Of a DNA stretch of 64,000 nt, positions 36,121 through 45,363 are shown one piece after another (within the stretch, counting starts at the first letter, position 1; every line of letters begins with the position of its first letter). This DNA comes from an uncultured Lutibacter sp. (GTDB taxonomy: Bacteria > Bacteroidota > Bacteroidia > Flavobacteriales > Flavobacteriaceae). The notes below the pieces were generated by a model. It saw only the letters and a program-made list of their open reading frames with translations, had not been told where the DNA came from and did no database searches. The translations under genes and the position numbers were made by a program. The stretch spans positions 372,001 through 436,000 of the forward strand of contig NZ_CANLZZ010000002.1 of assembly GCF_947495725.1 (NCBI RefSeq). The letters run 5' to 3'.

Positions 36121-39100
36121 ATGAAAATTAAAATAAGTGTTTTTCTAGTGCTGTTTTCAATTTCGATGGCTGCACAACAGCGGTTAAATTTTGATAAAGA
36201 TTGGAAATTTATTCAACAAGATGTAAAAGGAGCTGAACAAGTAAATTGGAATGATAGTTCTTGGAGAACTTTAGATGTACCTCACGATTGGAGTATTGAA
36301 GGTGAGTACAGTGAAGAAAACCCAATGGGTGGACAATGTGGTTATTTACCTGCCGGATTTGGTTGGTACCGTAAAACCATTGAAGTGCCTAAAGAGTGGA
36401 AAGGGAAACACGTAGAAATTTCGTTTGATGGGGTTTTTATGAATAGCACCATTTGGGCAAATGGTAGAGAATTAGGAACGCGACCTTATGGTTGGATTTC
36501 TTTTAATTATGATATTACTGAAGAAGTAACTAATTCAAACAAAATAACAATTGCAGTTCGTGTAGATAATAACAAACAGCCAGCGGCTCGTTGGTATACA
36601 GGTAGCGGAATTTATGCACATACTTGGATTGAAATTAAAAACAATATCCACATTCCAAAAGATGGAATTTTTATTAAAACAAAGGGTAATAAAGTTACTA
36701 TTGAAACCGAATTAAATAGTAAGCTTTCAAAGGCTAAAAAGGTGCAATTAAGTACTTCAATTATAGATAAAGAAGGAAAAGTAATTGCAAATACTTCAGA
36801 AAAAATAAAACTTCAAAATAAAGATGTTTTAACGCAAGAATTAGAAATTGAGAATCCAAAGTTATGGTCTGTTGAAACACCTAATTTGTATACGGTTTTA
36901 AGTGAAGTTAAAGTTGGAAAAACGATTCTTCATACTGAAAAAACAAAATTTGGAGTTCGAGATATTGAGTGGAAAGCTGAAACAGGAATGTGGCTAAACG
37001 GTAAAAATGTAAAGTTACAAGGTGTTTGTAATCACCAAGACGCAGGTGCTTTGGGAGCTGCGGTTCCAGATAAAATTCTTCGTTTTAGAATTCAGCAATT
37101 AAAAGATATGGGTGTGAATGCCATAAGAACTTCTCACAATCCACAAACACCAATTTTTTACGACTTATGTGATGAATTGGGAATGATGGTAATGGACGAA
37201 ATTTTTGATGGCTGGTTAAAAAAAGCAGCCAACGATTATGGAGCACATAGCTTTGATGAATGGTGGAAACGTGATGTTACCGATTGGATTAAAAGAGATA
37301 GAAATCACCCTTCAATTGTAATTTACAGCGTTGGTAACGAAACACACGGAGAAATTGGGAAGGATTTAGTTGAAACTTGTCATAAATTAGACAATACACG
37401 TTTGGTAACTTCTGGACATTCTAGCTCTGAATATATGGATGTTTATGGAGTAAACGGCCACAGTGAAAAAATGGGCTTTTTTGATGAATTAAATGAGAAA
37501 GGTGAGTTTTTTATTGGTACAGAGAACACACATACTTGGCAAGTCCGAGGTTTTTACAGAACAAAAACGTGGTTTAGAGATGGATATCCAAGTAAAAAAC
37601 AAAGACCATACCCACTGCCAGATTTAACTGAAAAAGAAGTGTTTTCACACGATTGGACTTCAAATTTAAATAGACAAAATCCGAAGCAAATATTTAATTC
37701 TAGTTATGATAATGCAATGGTTAGGGTTTCATCAAGATTAAATATTGAGCAGTTAAGAGACATTCCAAAATATGCAGGTTCTTTTCGTTGGACTGGTTAC
37801 GATTATATTGGTGAAGCAAGTTATGTACACGGTGGTTGGCCATTTAAATCGTTTATGGGTGGAGCAATTGATATGGCAAATTTTGAAAAAGATTTGTACT
37901 ATTTATACCAAAGTCAGTGGACAAAAAAACCAATGGTGCATATTTTACCGCATTGGACACATCCAAAAGTTGAGTTGGGAACCAATATTCCGGTTTGGGT
38001 ATATTCAAATTGCGATAAAGTTGAATTATTTTTTAATAGAACTTCGTTAGGGAAACAAAAACCAGGTTTAGCTTGGGATAAAATGCAATGCCAATGGATG
38101 GTACCGTGGAAACCAGGAGAATTAAAAGCTGTTGGTTATAAAAACGGAAAAGCTGTTTCTGAAAAAATTATAAGAACTGCCAATGCTCCTTCAAAAATAA
38201 AATTAACTGTAGATGGTGAGCCTTTAAATTCAAAAGGAAAAGATATTGTTCAGGTTAGAGTTACAACTACAGATAAGGATGGAGAAATGTATCCTTATGG
38301 CGAAAATAGAACATATTTTAAAGTACTAGGAGCAGGTAAAATTAAAGCCTTAGATAATGGAAGTCCGATTGATGTTGAAAAACATTTTGAAGCTGAAAAT
38401 CGAATTGCTTTTTATGGATTAACTCGTGCTTATGTAGAATCTTTTGAAGGAAATGAGCCAGTAACTTTATTGGCAAGTTGTATTTTGGGTGAAAAGAAAC
38501 AAATAACATCGAATAAAGTAAGTATAGATACACAATTACTGGCTTTAAGAGGAGAACTTCCAAATACTAAAATTGAAGTTTTTTATACTGTTGATGGCTC
38601 AATTCCAACAATAAATTCAAAAAAATATAGTCAATCGTTTTCAGTTGAATTAGGAACTACAGTAAAAGCGTTGATTGTTTTAAACGGAAAAGAAGTTCAG
38701 CAATTGGAAGAAAAGTTTGCTAAAAACGAAGGTTTTGTTTGGAATGAAATTCAGGATGAATATATAATTGCAGGAGAACAAGCCGAAGATGCAAAATTAA
38801 TGGATGCTCAAATTTCAATAAAAGGAGCAAAATTCAATGGAAAAGGATTTGTGAAATTTGACAAAAAAATAGGAGCTTCTATTGAATGGTATCAAGAAAA
38901 TGATGGTGGTGCTGGTGAGGCGGATTTGTACATTCGTTATAGCAGCAAAGTTGATGGTAAAGGAGGAACCTACATTAAAGTAATTGTTAACGACGAAGTT
39001 GTAAATGATAAATTGTTTTTAAGAAATACAAGAAATCAAGGAGGACGATGGAATAAGGCAAAACAGTCTATTCAATTAAAAAGAGGAGCAAATACAGTAA

Positions 39101-39156
39101 AGCTAATTTCTGTTGATAATTCAGGTGTTTATATTGATGAGATTTTAATAAATTAA
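36121..39156 (+). CDS. GH2 beta-galactosidase-like enzyme with C-terminal binding domains
   Basis: Secreted 1011-residue GH2, signal peptide cleaved near AAQ19. N-terminal jelly roll (~20-190), Ig-like (~190-285) and TIM barrel (~290-600) with acid/base E407 (VGNETHG) and nucleophile E468 (GTENTH). Downstream are DUF4982/Ig-like modules, an FN3-associated/chitobiase-C-like segment (YTVDGSIPTINSKKYS, ~820-860) and a terminal CBM6/35-like jelly roll (~885-1011; NQGGRWNKAKQSIQLKRG). The added binding domains suggest it works on polymer or long oligosaccharides. It follows a sulfatase by 7 bases. Beta-galactosidase is the likely activity. Confidence 0.9.
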   Translation: MKIKISVFLVLFSISMAAQQRLNFDKDWKFIQQDVKGAEQVNWNDSSWRTLDVPHDWSIEGEYSEENPMGGQCGYLPAGFGWYRKTIEVPKEWKGKHVEISFDGVFMNSTIWANGRELGTRPYGWISFNYDITEEVTNSNKITIAVRVDNNKQPAARWYTGSGIYAHTWIEIKNNIHIPKDGIFIKTKGNKVTIETELNSKLSKAKKVQLSTSIIDKEGKVIANTSEKIKLQNKDVLTQELEIENPKLWSVETPNLYTVLSEVKVGKTILHTEKTKFGVRDIEWKAETGMWLNGKNVKLQGVCNHQDAGALGAAVPDKILRFRIQQLKDMGVNAIRTSHNPQTPIFYDLCDELGMMVMDEIFDGWLKKAANDYGAHSFDEWWKRDVTDWIKRDRNHPSIVIYSVGNETHGEIGKDLVETCHKLDNTRLVTSGHSSSEYMDVYGVNGHSEKMGFFDELNEKGEFFIGTENTHTWQVRGFYRTKTWFRDGYPSKKQRPYPLPDLTEKEVFSHDWTSNLNRQNPKQIFNSSYDNAMVRVSSRLNIEQLRDIPKYAGSFRWTGYDYIGEASYVHGGWPFKSFMGGAIDMANFEKDLYYLYQSQWTKKPMVHILPHWTHPKVELGTNIPVWVYSNCDKVELFFNRTSLGKQKPGLAWDKMQCQWMVPWKPGELKAVGYKNGKAVSEKIIRTANAPSKIKLTVDGEPLNSKGKDIVQVRVTTTDKDGEMYPYGENRTYFKVLGAGKIKALDNGSPIDVEKHFEAENRIAFYGLTRAYVESFEGNEPVTLLASCILGEKKQITSNKVSIDTQLLALRGELPNTKIEVFYTVDGSIPTINSKKYSQSFSVELGTTVKALIVLNGKEVQQLEEKFAKNEGFVWNEIQDEYIIAGEQAEDAKLMDAQISIKGAKFNGKGFVKFDKKIGASIEWYQENDGGAGEADLYIRYSSKVDGKGGTYIKVIVNDEVVNDKLFLRNTRNQGGRWNKAKQSIQLKRGANTVKLISVDNSGVYIDEILIN

Positions 39157-39172
39157 ACTTAATTTTTATCAA

Positions 39173-40735
39173 ATGAAAAATAATATAGTTTTATTAGGGG
39201 TTTTTATGTTTTGTGTATTTTTTATGAAAGCTCAGCAAAACACAGAGAAGCCAAATATAATTTACATTTTAGCAGACGATATGGGACCTGGAGATGTAAA
39301 AGCATATAATAAAGATTCTAAAATACTTACTCCAAATATAGATAAGTTGGCTAGAGAAGGTGTTAAGTTTATGGATGCACACACAAGTTCTGGTGTTTGC
39401 ACTCCTACTCGTTATGGAATTTTAACTGGGCGGTATTCTTGGAGAACCTCAACCTTAAAGAAAGGTGTGTTAGGAGGTCATAGTGAGCATTTAATTGATG
39501 TTGAAAGAGAAACAGTAGCAAGTATGCTAAAAAAGCAAGGTTATAAAACTGCTTGTATTGGTAAATGGCATTTAGGAATGGATTGGAAACAGCTTAAACC
39601 AACAACTTCGGTAAGAAAAAAAGCTAATAATGTAGATATAAGTTCGCCGATTAAAAATGGGACTAATGTAAATGGATTTGATTATTATTTTGGAATTTCG
39701 GCATCATTAAATATGAATCCTCATGTGTTTATCGAAAATGATAAAGCACAAGGTACTTTTGAATATTTAAAAGATCAAGAAGCGTTAAAAAAGAGAGGAT
39801 ATATTGGTGCAAAACCTGGTTGGTCAGCTAAAGAATTTGAACAAGACGAGGTATTATCAACATTTACTGAAAAAACATGTGATTGGATTCGTAAAAATTC
39901 GGATAATCCATTTTTTGTATATATGCCTTTAAACGCGCCGCATTCACCAATTGTGCCAAGTGAAAAATTTATTGGAAAAAGTGGTTTAAACGATCACGGA
40001 GATTTCTGCATGGAAACTGATTGGGCAGTTGGAGAAGTGCTTAAAACTTTAGATGAATTAGGAATAGCAGATAATACAATTGTTGTTTTTACAGCAGATA
40101 ATGGAACTTCGCCTAAAGCAGGTTTTCCTGTGATGGCAAAAAAAGGACATCATTCAAGTTGGATTTATAGAGGAATGAAAGGAACAAATTGGGAAGGTGG
40201 ACATAGAGTTCCATTTATAGTTCGTTGGCCAAATAAGGTTGAAAAAAATCAAGTTTCTAACCAACTTATTTGCACAACAGATTTAATGGCTACTTGTGCT
40301 GAAGTTTTAAATATTAGTATAAATGAGAATGAAGGTGAAGATAGTGTTAGTTTTTTGCCAGCTCTAAAAAATAAAAATATACCAGAGTTGAAAGTTAGAG
40401 CTGTTGTTCATCATTCAGATGTTGGTATTTTTTCTGTTCGTTATGGAAAATGGAAGTTAATGTTTGATAATTACGGAGGTTCAAAAAGAGGAGATCCAAG
40501 AGAACTAGAACCAATAAAAGACAATGGAAGTATTTTATTATTCAATATGGAGAATGATGCTGTTGAGAATGTAAATTTAGCAGGTAAGTATCCTGAAATA
40601 GTTGAACAATTAAAAAAGAAATTAGCTCAAGTAATAAAACAAGGAAGAAGTTCTTCAGGAAAAAACCAACCAACAGATATAAATGACCATTCGGTTCAAT
40701 GGCCACAAGTAAAAGTAGTTAAAGAGTATTTGTAA
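39173..40735 (+). CDS. Family S1 sulfatase (CTPTR motif)
   Basis: Sulfatase of 520 residues, signal peptide cleaved near KAQ21. Metal pair D35-D36 (DDMGPGDVKAYN), maturation motif C76-T-P-T-R80 with Thr at the fourth position (tolerated), YGILTGRYSWRT, and second metal pair D309-N310. Related to the CAPTR sulfatase at 21908. GKWHLG near residue 125 provides the usual Lys/His pair. Last gene of the ten-gene operon; a 115-base spacer follows with no clear terminator. Confidence 0.93.
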   Translation: MKNNIVLLGVFMFCVFFMKAQQNTEKPNIIYILADDMGPGDVKAYNKDSKILTPNIDKLAREGVKFMDAHTSSGVCTPTRYGILTGRYSWRTSTLKKGVLGGHSEHLIDVERETVASMLKKQGYKTACIGKWHLGMDWKQLKPTTSVRKKANNVDISSPIKNGTNVNGFDYYFGISASLNMNPHVFIENDKAQGTFEYLKDQEALKKRGYIGAKPGWSAKEFEQDEVLSTFTEKTCDWIRKNSDNPFFVYMPLNAPHSPIVPSEKFIGKSGLNDHGDFCMETDWAVGEVLKTLDELGIADNTIVVFTADNGTSPKAGFPVMAKKGHHSSWIYRGMKGTNWEGGHRVPFIVRWPNKVEKNQVSNQLICTTDLMATCAEVLNISINENEGEDSVSFLPALKNKNIPELKVRAVVHHSDVGIFSVRYGKWKLMFDNYGGSKRGDPRELEPIKDNGSILLFNMENDAVENVNLAGKYPEIVEQLKKKLAQVIKQGRSSSGKNQPTDINDHSVQWPQVKVVKEYL

Positions 40736-40850
40736 CCAATTTTTAACTGATTGTAGCACTATTGTTTACACATACATACGTATTTTGAATTAAGGAATAC
40801 ATTTAGTTGAAATAAGTTAGCGAAATTGCAAGGGTATTTAAAAAAACTAA

Positions 40851-43463
40851 ATGAAATTATTGAAAATTGTATTGGTCATTTTTTTGAGTGTTGCGTTTAC
40901 ATCCAATGCTCAGAAGAATAATGTTGCAGATAATGGGAGTTTGATACCATTAGGAACTAAAATTTTTAAAAACCTACCATATGTAAAAGATGGACATTCT
41001 CTTCAAAAACTTGATTTGTATTTACCTGAAATTTCAAGTAAAGAATCTTTACCGTTAATAGTTTGGATACATGGTGGAAGTTGGAAAAAAGGGTCTAAAA
41101 ATATGATTGAGAGAAATGCATTTGTCTTAAAACATGGTTTTGCATTAGCTTCTATAAATTATCGTCTCGTACCTGAACATATATATCCAGCTCAAATTCA
41201 TGATTGTAAAGCTGCAATTCGCTATTTAAGAAAAAATGCAAGAAGTTTCGGAATTGACCCTGATAAAATTGGAGTTTGGGGCTCCTCTGCGGGTGGACAT
41301 TTAGCAGCTCTTTTGGGGACAACAAATGGAGTTGAAGAATTAGAAGGATCTATTGGTATAACAAATGTATCTAGTAATGTACAAGCAGCATGTAATTGGT
41401 TTGGGCCTTCAGATATGATTGAAATGGGTGCGTATAACATAAAAAAGTTGAAACCTGAGGTTGACCCAGTTGTACAGCTTATTGGAGGAGTAATTCAAAA
41501 AAATATTTCTAAGGCTAAAATGGCTAGTTCAATTAATTATGTTAGTGAAGATGATGTGCCTTTTTTATTGATGCATGGTGAACAAGATTCGAATGTTCCT
41601 TGTACAGAAAGTGAAAATTTACATAAACGACTGCAAGTGGCAAATGTGGATACAAAGTTGATTCTTGTTCAAGATGCAGGTCATGGGTTTTTCAAAGAAA
41701 AAAAATTGCATCAGAATGTAGTGGATTTTTTTGAAAAGAATTTAATAAATAGTAATCAAGTAGCAACAATTCAAAATGAATCAGAGTGGATTCAACTTTT
41801 TAATGGAAAAGACCTTACAGGTTGGATTCCAAAAATTAGAGGTCATAAGCTCGGGGTTAATTATGCTGATACCTTTAGAGTTAAAGATGGTTTGTTAACT
41901 GTGTCTTATGATAAATATAAAGAAACAGATTTAGTGAATTTGGATGGTAAAGGGAAGAGTACTTTTGACAAATTTGGACACCTTTTCTATAAAGAACCTT
42001 TATCTCATTATATACTGCGAGTGGAATACCGTTTTATAGGTGATCAAATAAAAAATGGACCAGAATGGGCATTTCGTAATAGCGGTATTATGATTCATGG
42101 TCAAGATCCATCCCAGATGAAAAAGATGCAAAAATTTCCTATTTCATTAGAAGCTCAATTACTTGGTGGAAATGGTAAAGATGATCGTTCAAATTTAAAT
42201 CTATGTACCCCAGGAACTAATGTTGAAATTGGAGGAGAATTAATTAAAAAACCGATAACTAAAAGTAATTCAGAAACTTTTCATGGAGATCAATGGGTTG
42301 AGGTAGAAATAGAGGTACACGGTAATGATATTATTCGGTATAAAATTGGTGGGAAAACTGTTATAGAATATTTTAAACCACAGTTTGATAAACGTTTACC
42401 TGAAGTATTACCATTTATTGAAAACAATAACATTTTAATAGATAAAGGAACGATTTCATTACAATCTGAGAGTCACCCAATTCAATTTCGAAAAATTGAA
42501 TTAAAAAAACTAAATCCGAAGAATAAAGCTTATCGTTTTATCGGTAACTGGGCATTGTCTATGCCATATGGTTCTGCTGGATGGCTGTCTATTACCGAGA
42601 AAGATGAGAATTTAAAAGGAGAGCTATGGATGGTAGGAGCGCCTAAACCTTTGTCAGATATTTCAGTTGAAAATAATAAACTCTATTTTACGCATAACCG
42701 TTCAATTGGTGAGCGGAAATATAAAGACGGTCCTGCCTCTGGTCCAAAAATAGCCCTTAAACATTCAGCAACAATTATAGGTGATAAATTAAATATAGAA
42801 GTTGAAGTGCCAAAAAATGATGGAACTTTCAAAAAAGTGAAATTTAACGGTGTGCGTATTGCACCAACACCTCCTAAACCAGATTTAAGTCAAGTTGAAT
42901 ATGGAGAGCCAATAGAGTTATTTAATGGAAAAGATTTGAACGGGTGGAAGCTAACAAACCCAAATCAAATAAATAAATGGAAAGCTGTTGATGGTGTTTT
43001 GTTTAATGATACACCTAAAAAAACCTTCAACCCTTTTGCCCATTATGGTAATCTAAGAACTGAAAGAGAATTTACTGATTTTAATTTAGATCTAGAATTT
43101 AATGTCCCAAAAGGAGGTAATAGCGGAATATATTTAAGAGGACTTTATGAGGTGCAGGTTGTAGACCATGATAGTAGAATGCAAGGTATGCACGGAGTAG
43201 GATCTATTTTTAATCGAATTATACCAAAAGGAAATTTCGGTAAAGCTGGAGGTGAATGGCAGCATTATAATATCACACTAATTGACCGTCATGTAACCGT
43301 TATTTTAAATGGTGAAAAAGTAATTGATAATGAGCCTATTCTTGGATGTACAAATGGTGCTTTACATGCAGATGTAATAAAACAAGGTCCAATCTATTTG
43401 CAAGGAGATCATACCAAAGTTAGATATCGAAATATTATTATTAAAGAAATTATTAAAAAATAA
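40851..43463 (+). CDS. Alpha/beta-hydrolase esterase fused to two DUF1080 (3-keto-glycoside hydrolase-type) domains
   Basis: Secreted 870-residue fusion, signal peptide cleaved near NAQ21. Residues ~35-300: BD-FAE/lipase-type esterase with oxyanion HGG (74-76), nucleophile S146 in GSSAG, and MHGEQDSNVP and AGHGF supplying Asp and His. Residues ~310-545: a concanavalin-like DUF1080 domain (LFNGKDLTGW). A linker beta domain covers ~555-680, and a second DUF1080 domain ~690-870 (LFNGKDLNGW, GNSGIYLRG). DUF1080 proteins include 3-keto-disaccharide hydrolases that cut oxidised glycosides by elimination; others may merely bind sugars. The three-part fusion is unusual. It heads a sub-operon with GH110 and GH29. 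Confidence 0.85.
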   Translation: MKLLKIVLVIFLSVAFTSNAQKNNVADNGSLIPLGTKIFKNLPYVKDGHSLQKLDLYLPEISSKESLPLIVWIHGGSWKKGSKNMIERNAFVLKHGFALASINYRLVPEHIYPAQIHDCKAAIRYLRKNARSFGIDPDKIGVWGSSAGGHLAALLGTTNGVEELEGSIGITNVSSNVQAACNWFGPSDMIEMGAYNIKKLKPEVDPVVQLIGGVIQKNISKAKMASSINYVSEDDVPFLLMHGEQDSNVPCTESENLHKRLQVANVDTKLILVQDAGHGFFKEKKLHQNVVDFFEKNLINSNQVATIQNESEWIQLFNGKDLTGWIPKIRGHKLGVNYADTFRVKDGLLTVSYDKYKETDLVNLDGKGKSTFDKFGHLFYKEPLSHYILRVEYRFIGDQIKNGPEWAFRNSGIMIHGQDPSQMKKMQKFPISLEAQLLGGNGKDDRSNLNLCTPGTNVEIGGELIKKPITKSNSETFHGDQWVEVEIEVHGNDIIRYKIGGKTVIEYFKPQFDKRLPEVLPFIENNNILIDKGTISLQSESHPIQFRKIELKKLNPKNKAYRFIGNWALSMPYGSAGWLSITEKDENLKGELWMVGAPKPLSDISVENNKLYFTHNRSIGERKYKDGPASGPKIALKHSATIIGDKLNIEVEVPKNDGTFKKVKFNGVRIAPTPPKPDLSQVEYGEPIELFNGKDLNGWKLTNPNQINKWKAVDGVLFNDTPKKTFNPFAHYGNLRTEREFTDFNLDLEFNVPKGGNSGIYLRGLYEVQVVDHDSRMQGMHGVGSIFNRIIPKGNFGKAGGEWQHYNITLIDRHVTVILNGEKVIDNEPILGCTNGALHADVIKQGPIYLQGDHTKVRYRNIIIKEIIKK

Positions 43464-43487
43464 ACTATACACTTGAAATAATCAAAA

Positions 43488-43535
43488 ATGAATATAACTA
43501 TTCAATTAGTAAAAAATATAAAAACAATCGAATGA
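43488..43535 (+). other. 15-codon mini-ORF overlapping the GH110 start
   Basis: ATG at 43488 opens a 15-codon frame (MNITIQLVKNIKTIE) whose TGA overlaps the GH110 ATG as ATGA. It is the only ATG in the 68-base leader and could couple translation; chance is quite possible. Confidence 0.25.
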
Positions 43536-45349
43536 AAAGAATACAAATCTTATTTTTAATGCTTTTGGCATTTGCTTTAAATACAAACGCTCAAAAAATT
43601 AATGTTGCAGATTATGGCATTGAACCGGGAAAAGACGTAACCCTAGAAGTAAATCAATTAATAGAATCTTTGAAAGGAAAAAAAGATGTTACCTTATTTT
43701 TTCCAAAAGGACAATATGAGTTTTATCCTGAAAATGCTGTTGAAATGTATCGTGCAGTTACAAACCATGATAACAGTTTAAAACGATTGGCAATTCCAAT
43801 TTTTAACTTTGAAAATTTTACCTTAGATGGAAATGGATCAATGTTTATGTTTCACGGTAAAATTTGTCCTATTACTGTTAAAGGATCTACAAATACGGTG
43901 TTGAAAAACTTTACTATAGATTGGGAACATTCTTTTGTAAATGAAATGAAGGTTATAGAGAACAATGTTGAAGAAAACTCTTTTGTTGCCGAAATTAATT
44001 CAGGAAAATTTGATTTTAGAGTTGAAGACAATCAAATTTTATTTCAACATTACGATTGGGAAGATGTAATAGGACAAAATATAGCATTTGATCCAAAAAC
44101 AAAAGCTCCAATTTGGCATACAAGAAATTATAGTTTAAACGGAAAAGGAAAAGCAAAGGTAGAAAAGCTTGACGATGCGAGAGCTAAATTTACAAATATC
44201 ACTAAGGTTACTCCACCAGTTGGTACCGTGTTTGCAACTTATGGGCCAAGTCCAGGTGGAAACAGATTTGCACAAGCGATTCATTTAGATCAATCTAAAG
44301 ATAATTTTATCGAAAATGTTACGGTATTTGCAGCAGGAGGTATGGGTGTTATTGGTGAGCGTTGTGAAAACATTACCTTAAATAAATTTGTAGTCACTTC
44401 AAGAAGCGATAGAAACTTTGCAACAAGAGCAGATGCAACTCATTTTTTAGGATGTAAAGGTTTAATTAAAGTAGAAAATTGCTTGTTAGAACATATGATG
44501 GATGATGGAATTAATGTTCACGGAGCGTATATTAAAGTAGAAAAATATTTAGGGGAAAATCAGTTTTTATGTGAAATAAGTCATAGCCAACAATGGGGCT
44601 TAGTTTTTGCTGAGCCAGGAGACAAAATAATGTTAACTTCAAGAGAAACGGTATTGCCAATTTTTGAAACTACGGTAACAAAGGCAAAAATCTTAAATGA
44701 AAAAAGAGTTTTAATTACGGTGAATGAAGTTCCAGAGAAAATGCCAAAAGGACCACTTTCATTTGAAAATATTACTTGGAATCCAGATTTAATTATAAGA
44801 AATAATACCATAAGAGATAATAGAGCAAGAGGCGCTTTAATTACAACTAAAGGAAATGTATTGGTAGAAAATAATTTCTTTTCATCTCAAATGCACGGTA
44901 TTTTAATTGAAGGAGATAACAAAGCTTGGTACGAGTCTGGTGGAGTTAGAGATATTACAATAATAAACAATACGTTTGATAATATTGGTTATGGTTCAGG
45001 TGAGCATTACCCATTATATGCGGCGCCATTATTTTTACCAAACCAACATATTGGGGCAGAAAAATACCACCATAATATTACTTTTTCAAACAATAAAATT
45101 AAGAGTTATAATGGATTGCTAGTGCACGCCTTTAATGTAATAGGGCTTAAGGTTGAGGGTAATGAAGTTGAACTAAGTACTAAATACCCAACAGGTTCAA
45201 AATTGCCAACAGTTTCTTTAGATTATTGTGAAAACGTTTCAATACAAAAGAATAAGTTTAGTGATTTTTCATGGCCTTTAAAGGTTGAGAAGTCAGAGAA
45301 TTCAACAAGTGTTGTTGTTAAAAAGAACAAAGGGCTTTCAAAAAAGTAA
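43532..45349 (+). CDS. GH110 alpha-1,3-galactosidase
   Basis: Secreted 605-residue parallel beta-helix enzyme, signal peptide cleaved near NAQ21. The family blocks are clear: FNFENFTLDGNGSMFMFHG, NRFAQAIHLDQSKDNFIENVTVFAAGGMGVIGERC, TRADATHFLGCKG (D301) and MMDDGINVHG (D324-D325), the acidic residues being catalytic candidates for this inverting family. GH110 removes alpha-1,3-linked galactose; characterised members act on blood group B/linear alpha-Gal, and a marine one on lambda-carrageenan-derived oligosaccharides. It sits between the esterase/DUF1080 fusion and a GH29. It is the strongest clue that the locus targets an alpha-1,3/beta-1,4 galactan. Confidence 0.88.
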   Translation: MKRIQILFLMLLAFALNTNAQKINVADYGIEPGKDVTLEVNQLIESLKGKKDVTLFFPKGQYEFYPENAVEMYRAVTNHDNSLKRLAIPIFNFENFTLDGNGSMFMFHGKICPITVKGSTNTVLKNFTIDWEHSFVNEMKVIENNVEENSFVAEINSGKFDFRVEDNQILFQHYDWEDVIGQNIAFDPKTKAPIWHTRNYSLNGKGKAKVEKLDDARAKFTNITKVTPPVGTVFATYGPSPGGNRFAQAIHLDQSKDNFIENVTVFAAGGMGVIGERCENITLNKFVVTSRSDRNFATRADATHFLGCKGLIKVENCLLEHMMDDGINVHGAYIKVEKYLGENQFLCEISHSQQWGLVFAEPGDKIMLTSRETVLPIFETTVTKAKILNEKRVLITVNEVPEKMPKGPLSFENITWNPDLIIRNNTIRDNRARGALITTKGNVLVENNFFSSQMHGILIEGDNKAWYESGGVRDITIINNTFDNIGYGSGEHYPLYAAPLFLPNQHIGAEKYHHNITFSNNKIKSYNGLLVHAFNVIGLKVEGNEVELSTKYPTGSKLPTVSLDYCENVSIQKNKFSDFSWPLKVEKSENSTSVVVKKNKGLSKK

Positions 45350-45363
45350 ACCACATTTAAAAA

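Noticed and set aside
40736-40850. Possible regulatory spacer with ATACGTAT palindrome near 40779
   Set aside because: An 8-bp palindrome in AT-rich DNA without a second copy or a clear promoter is not enough.
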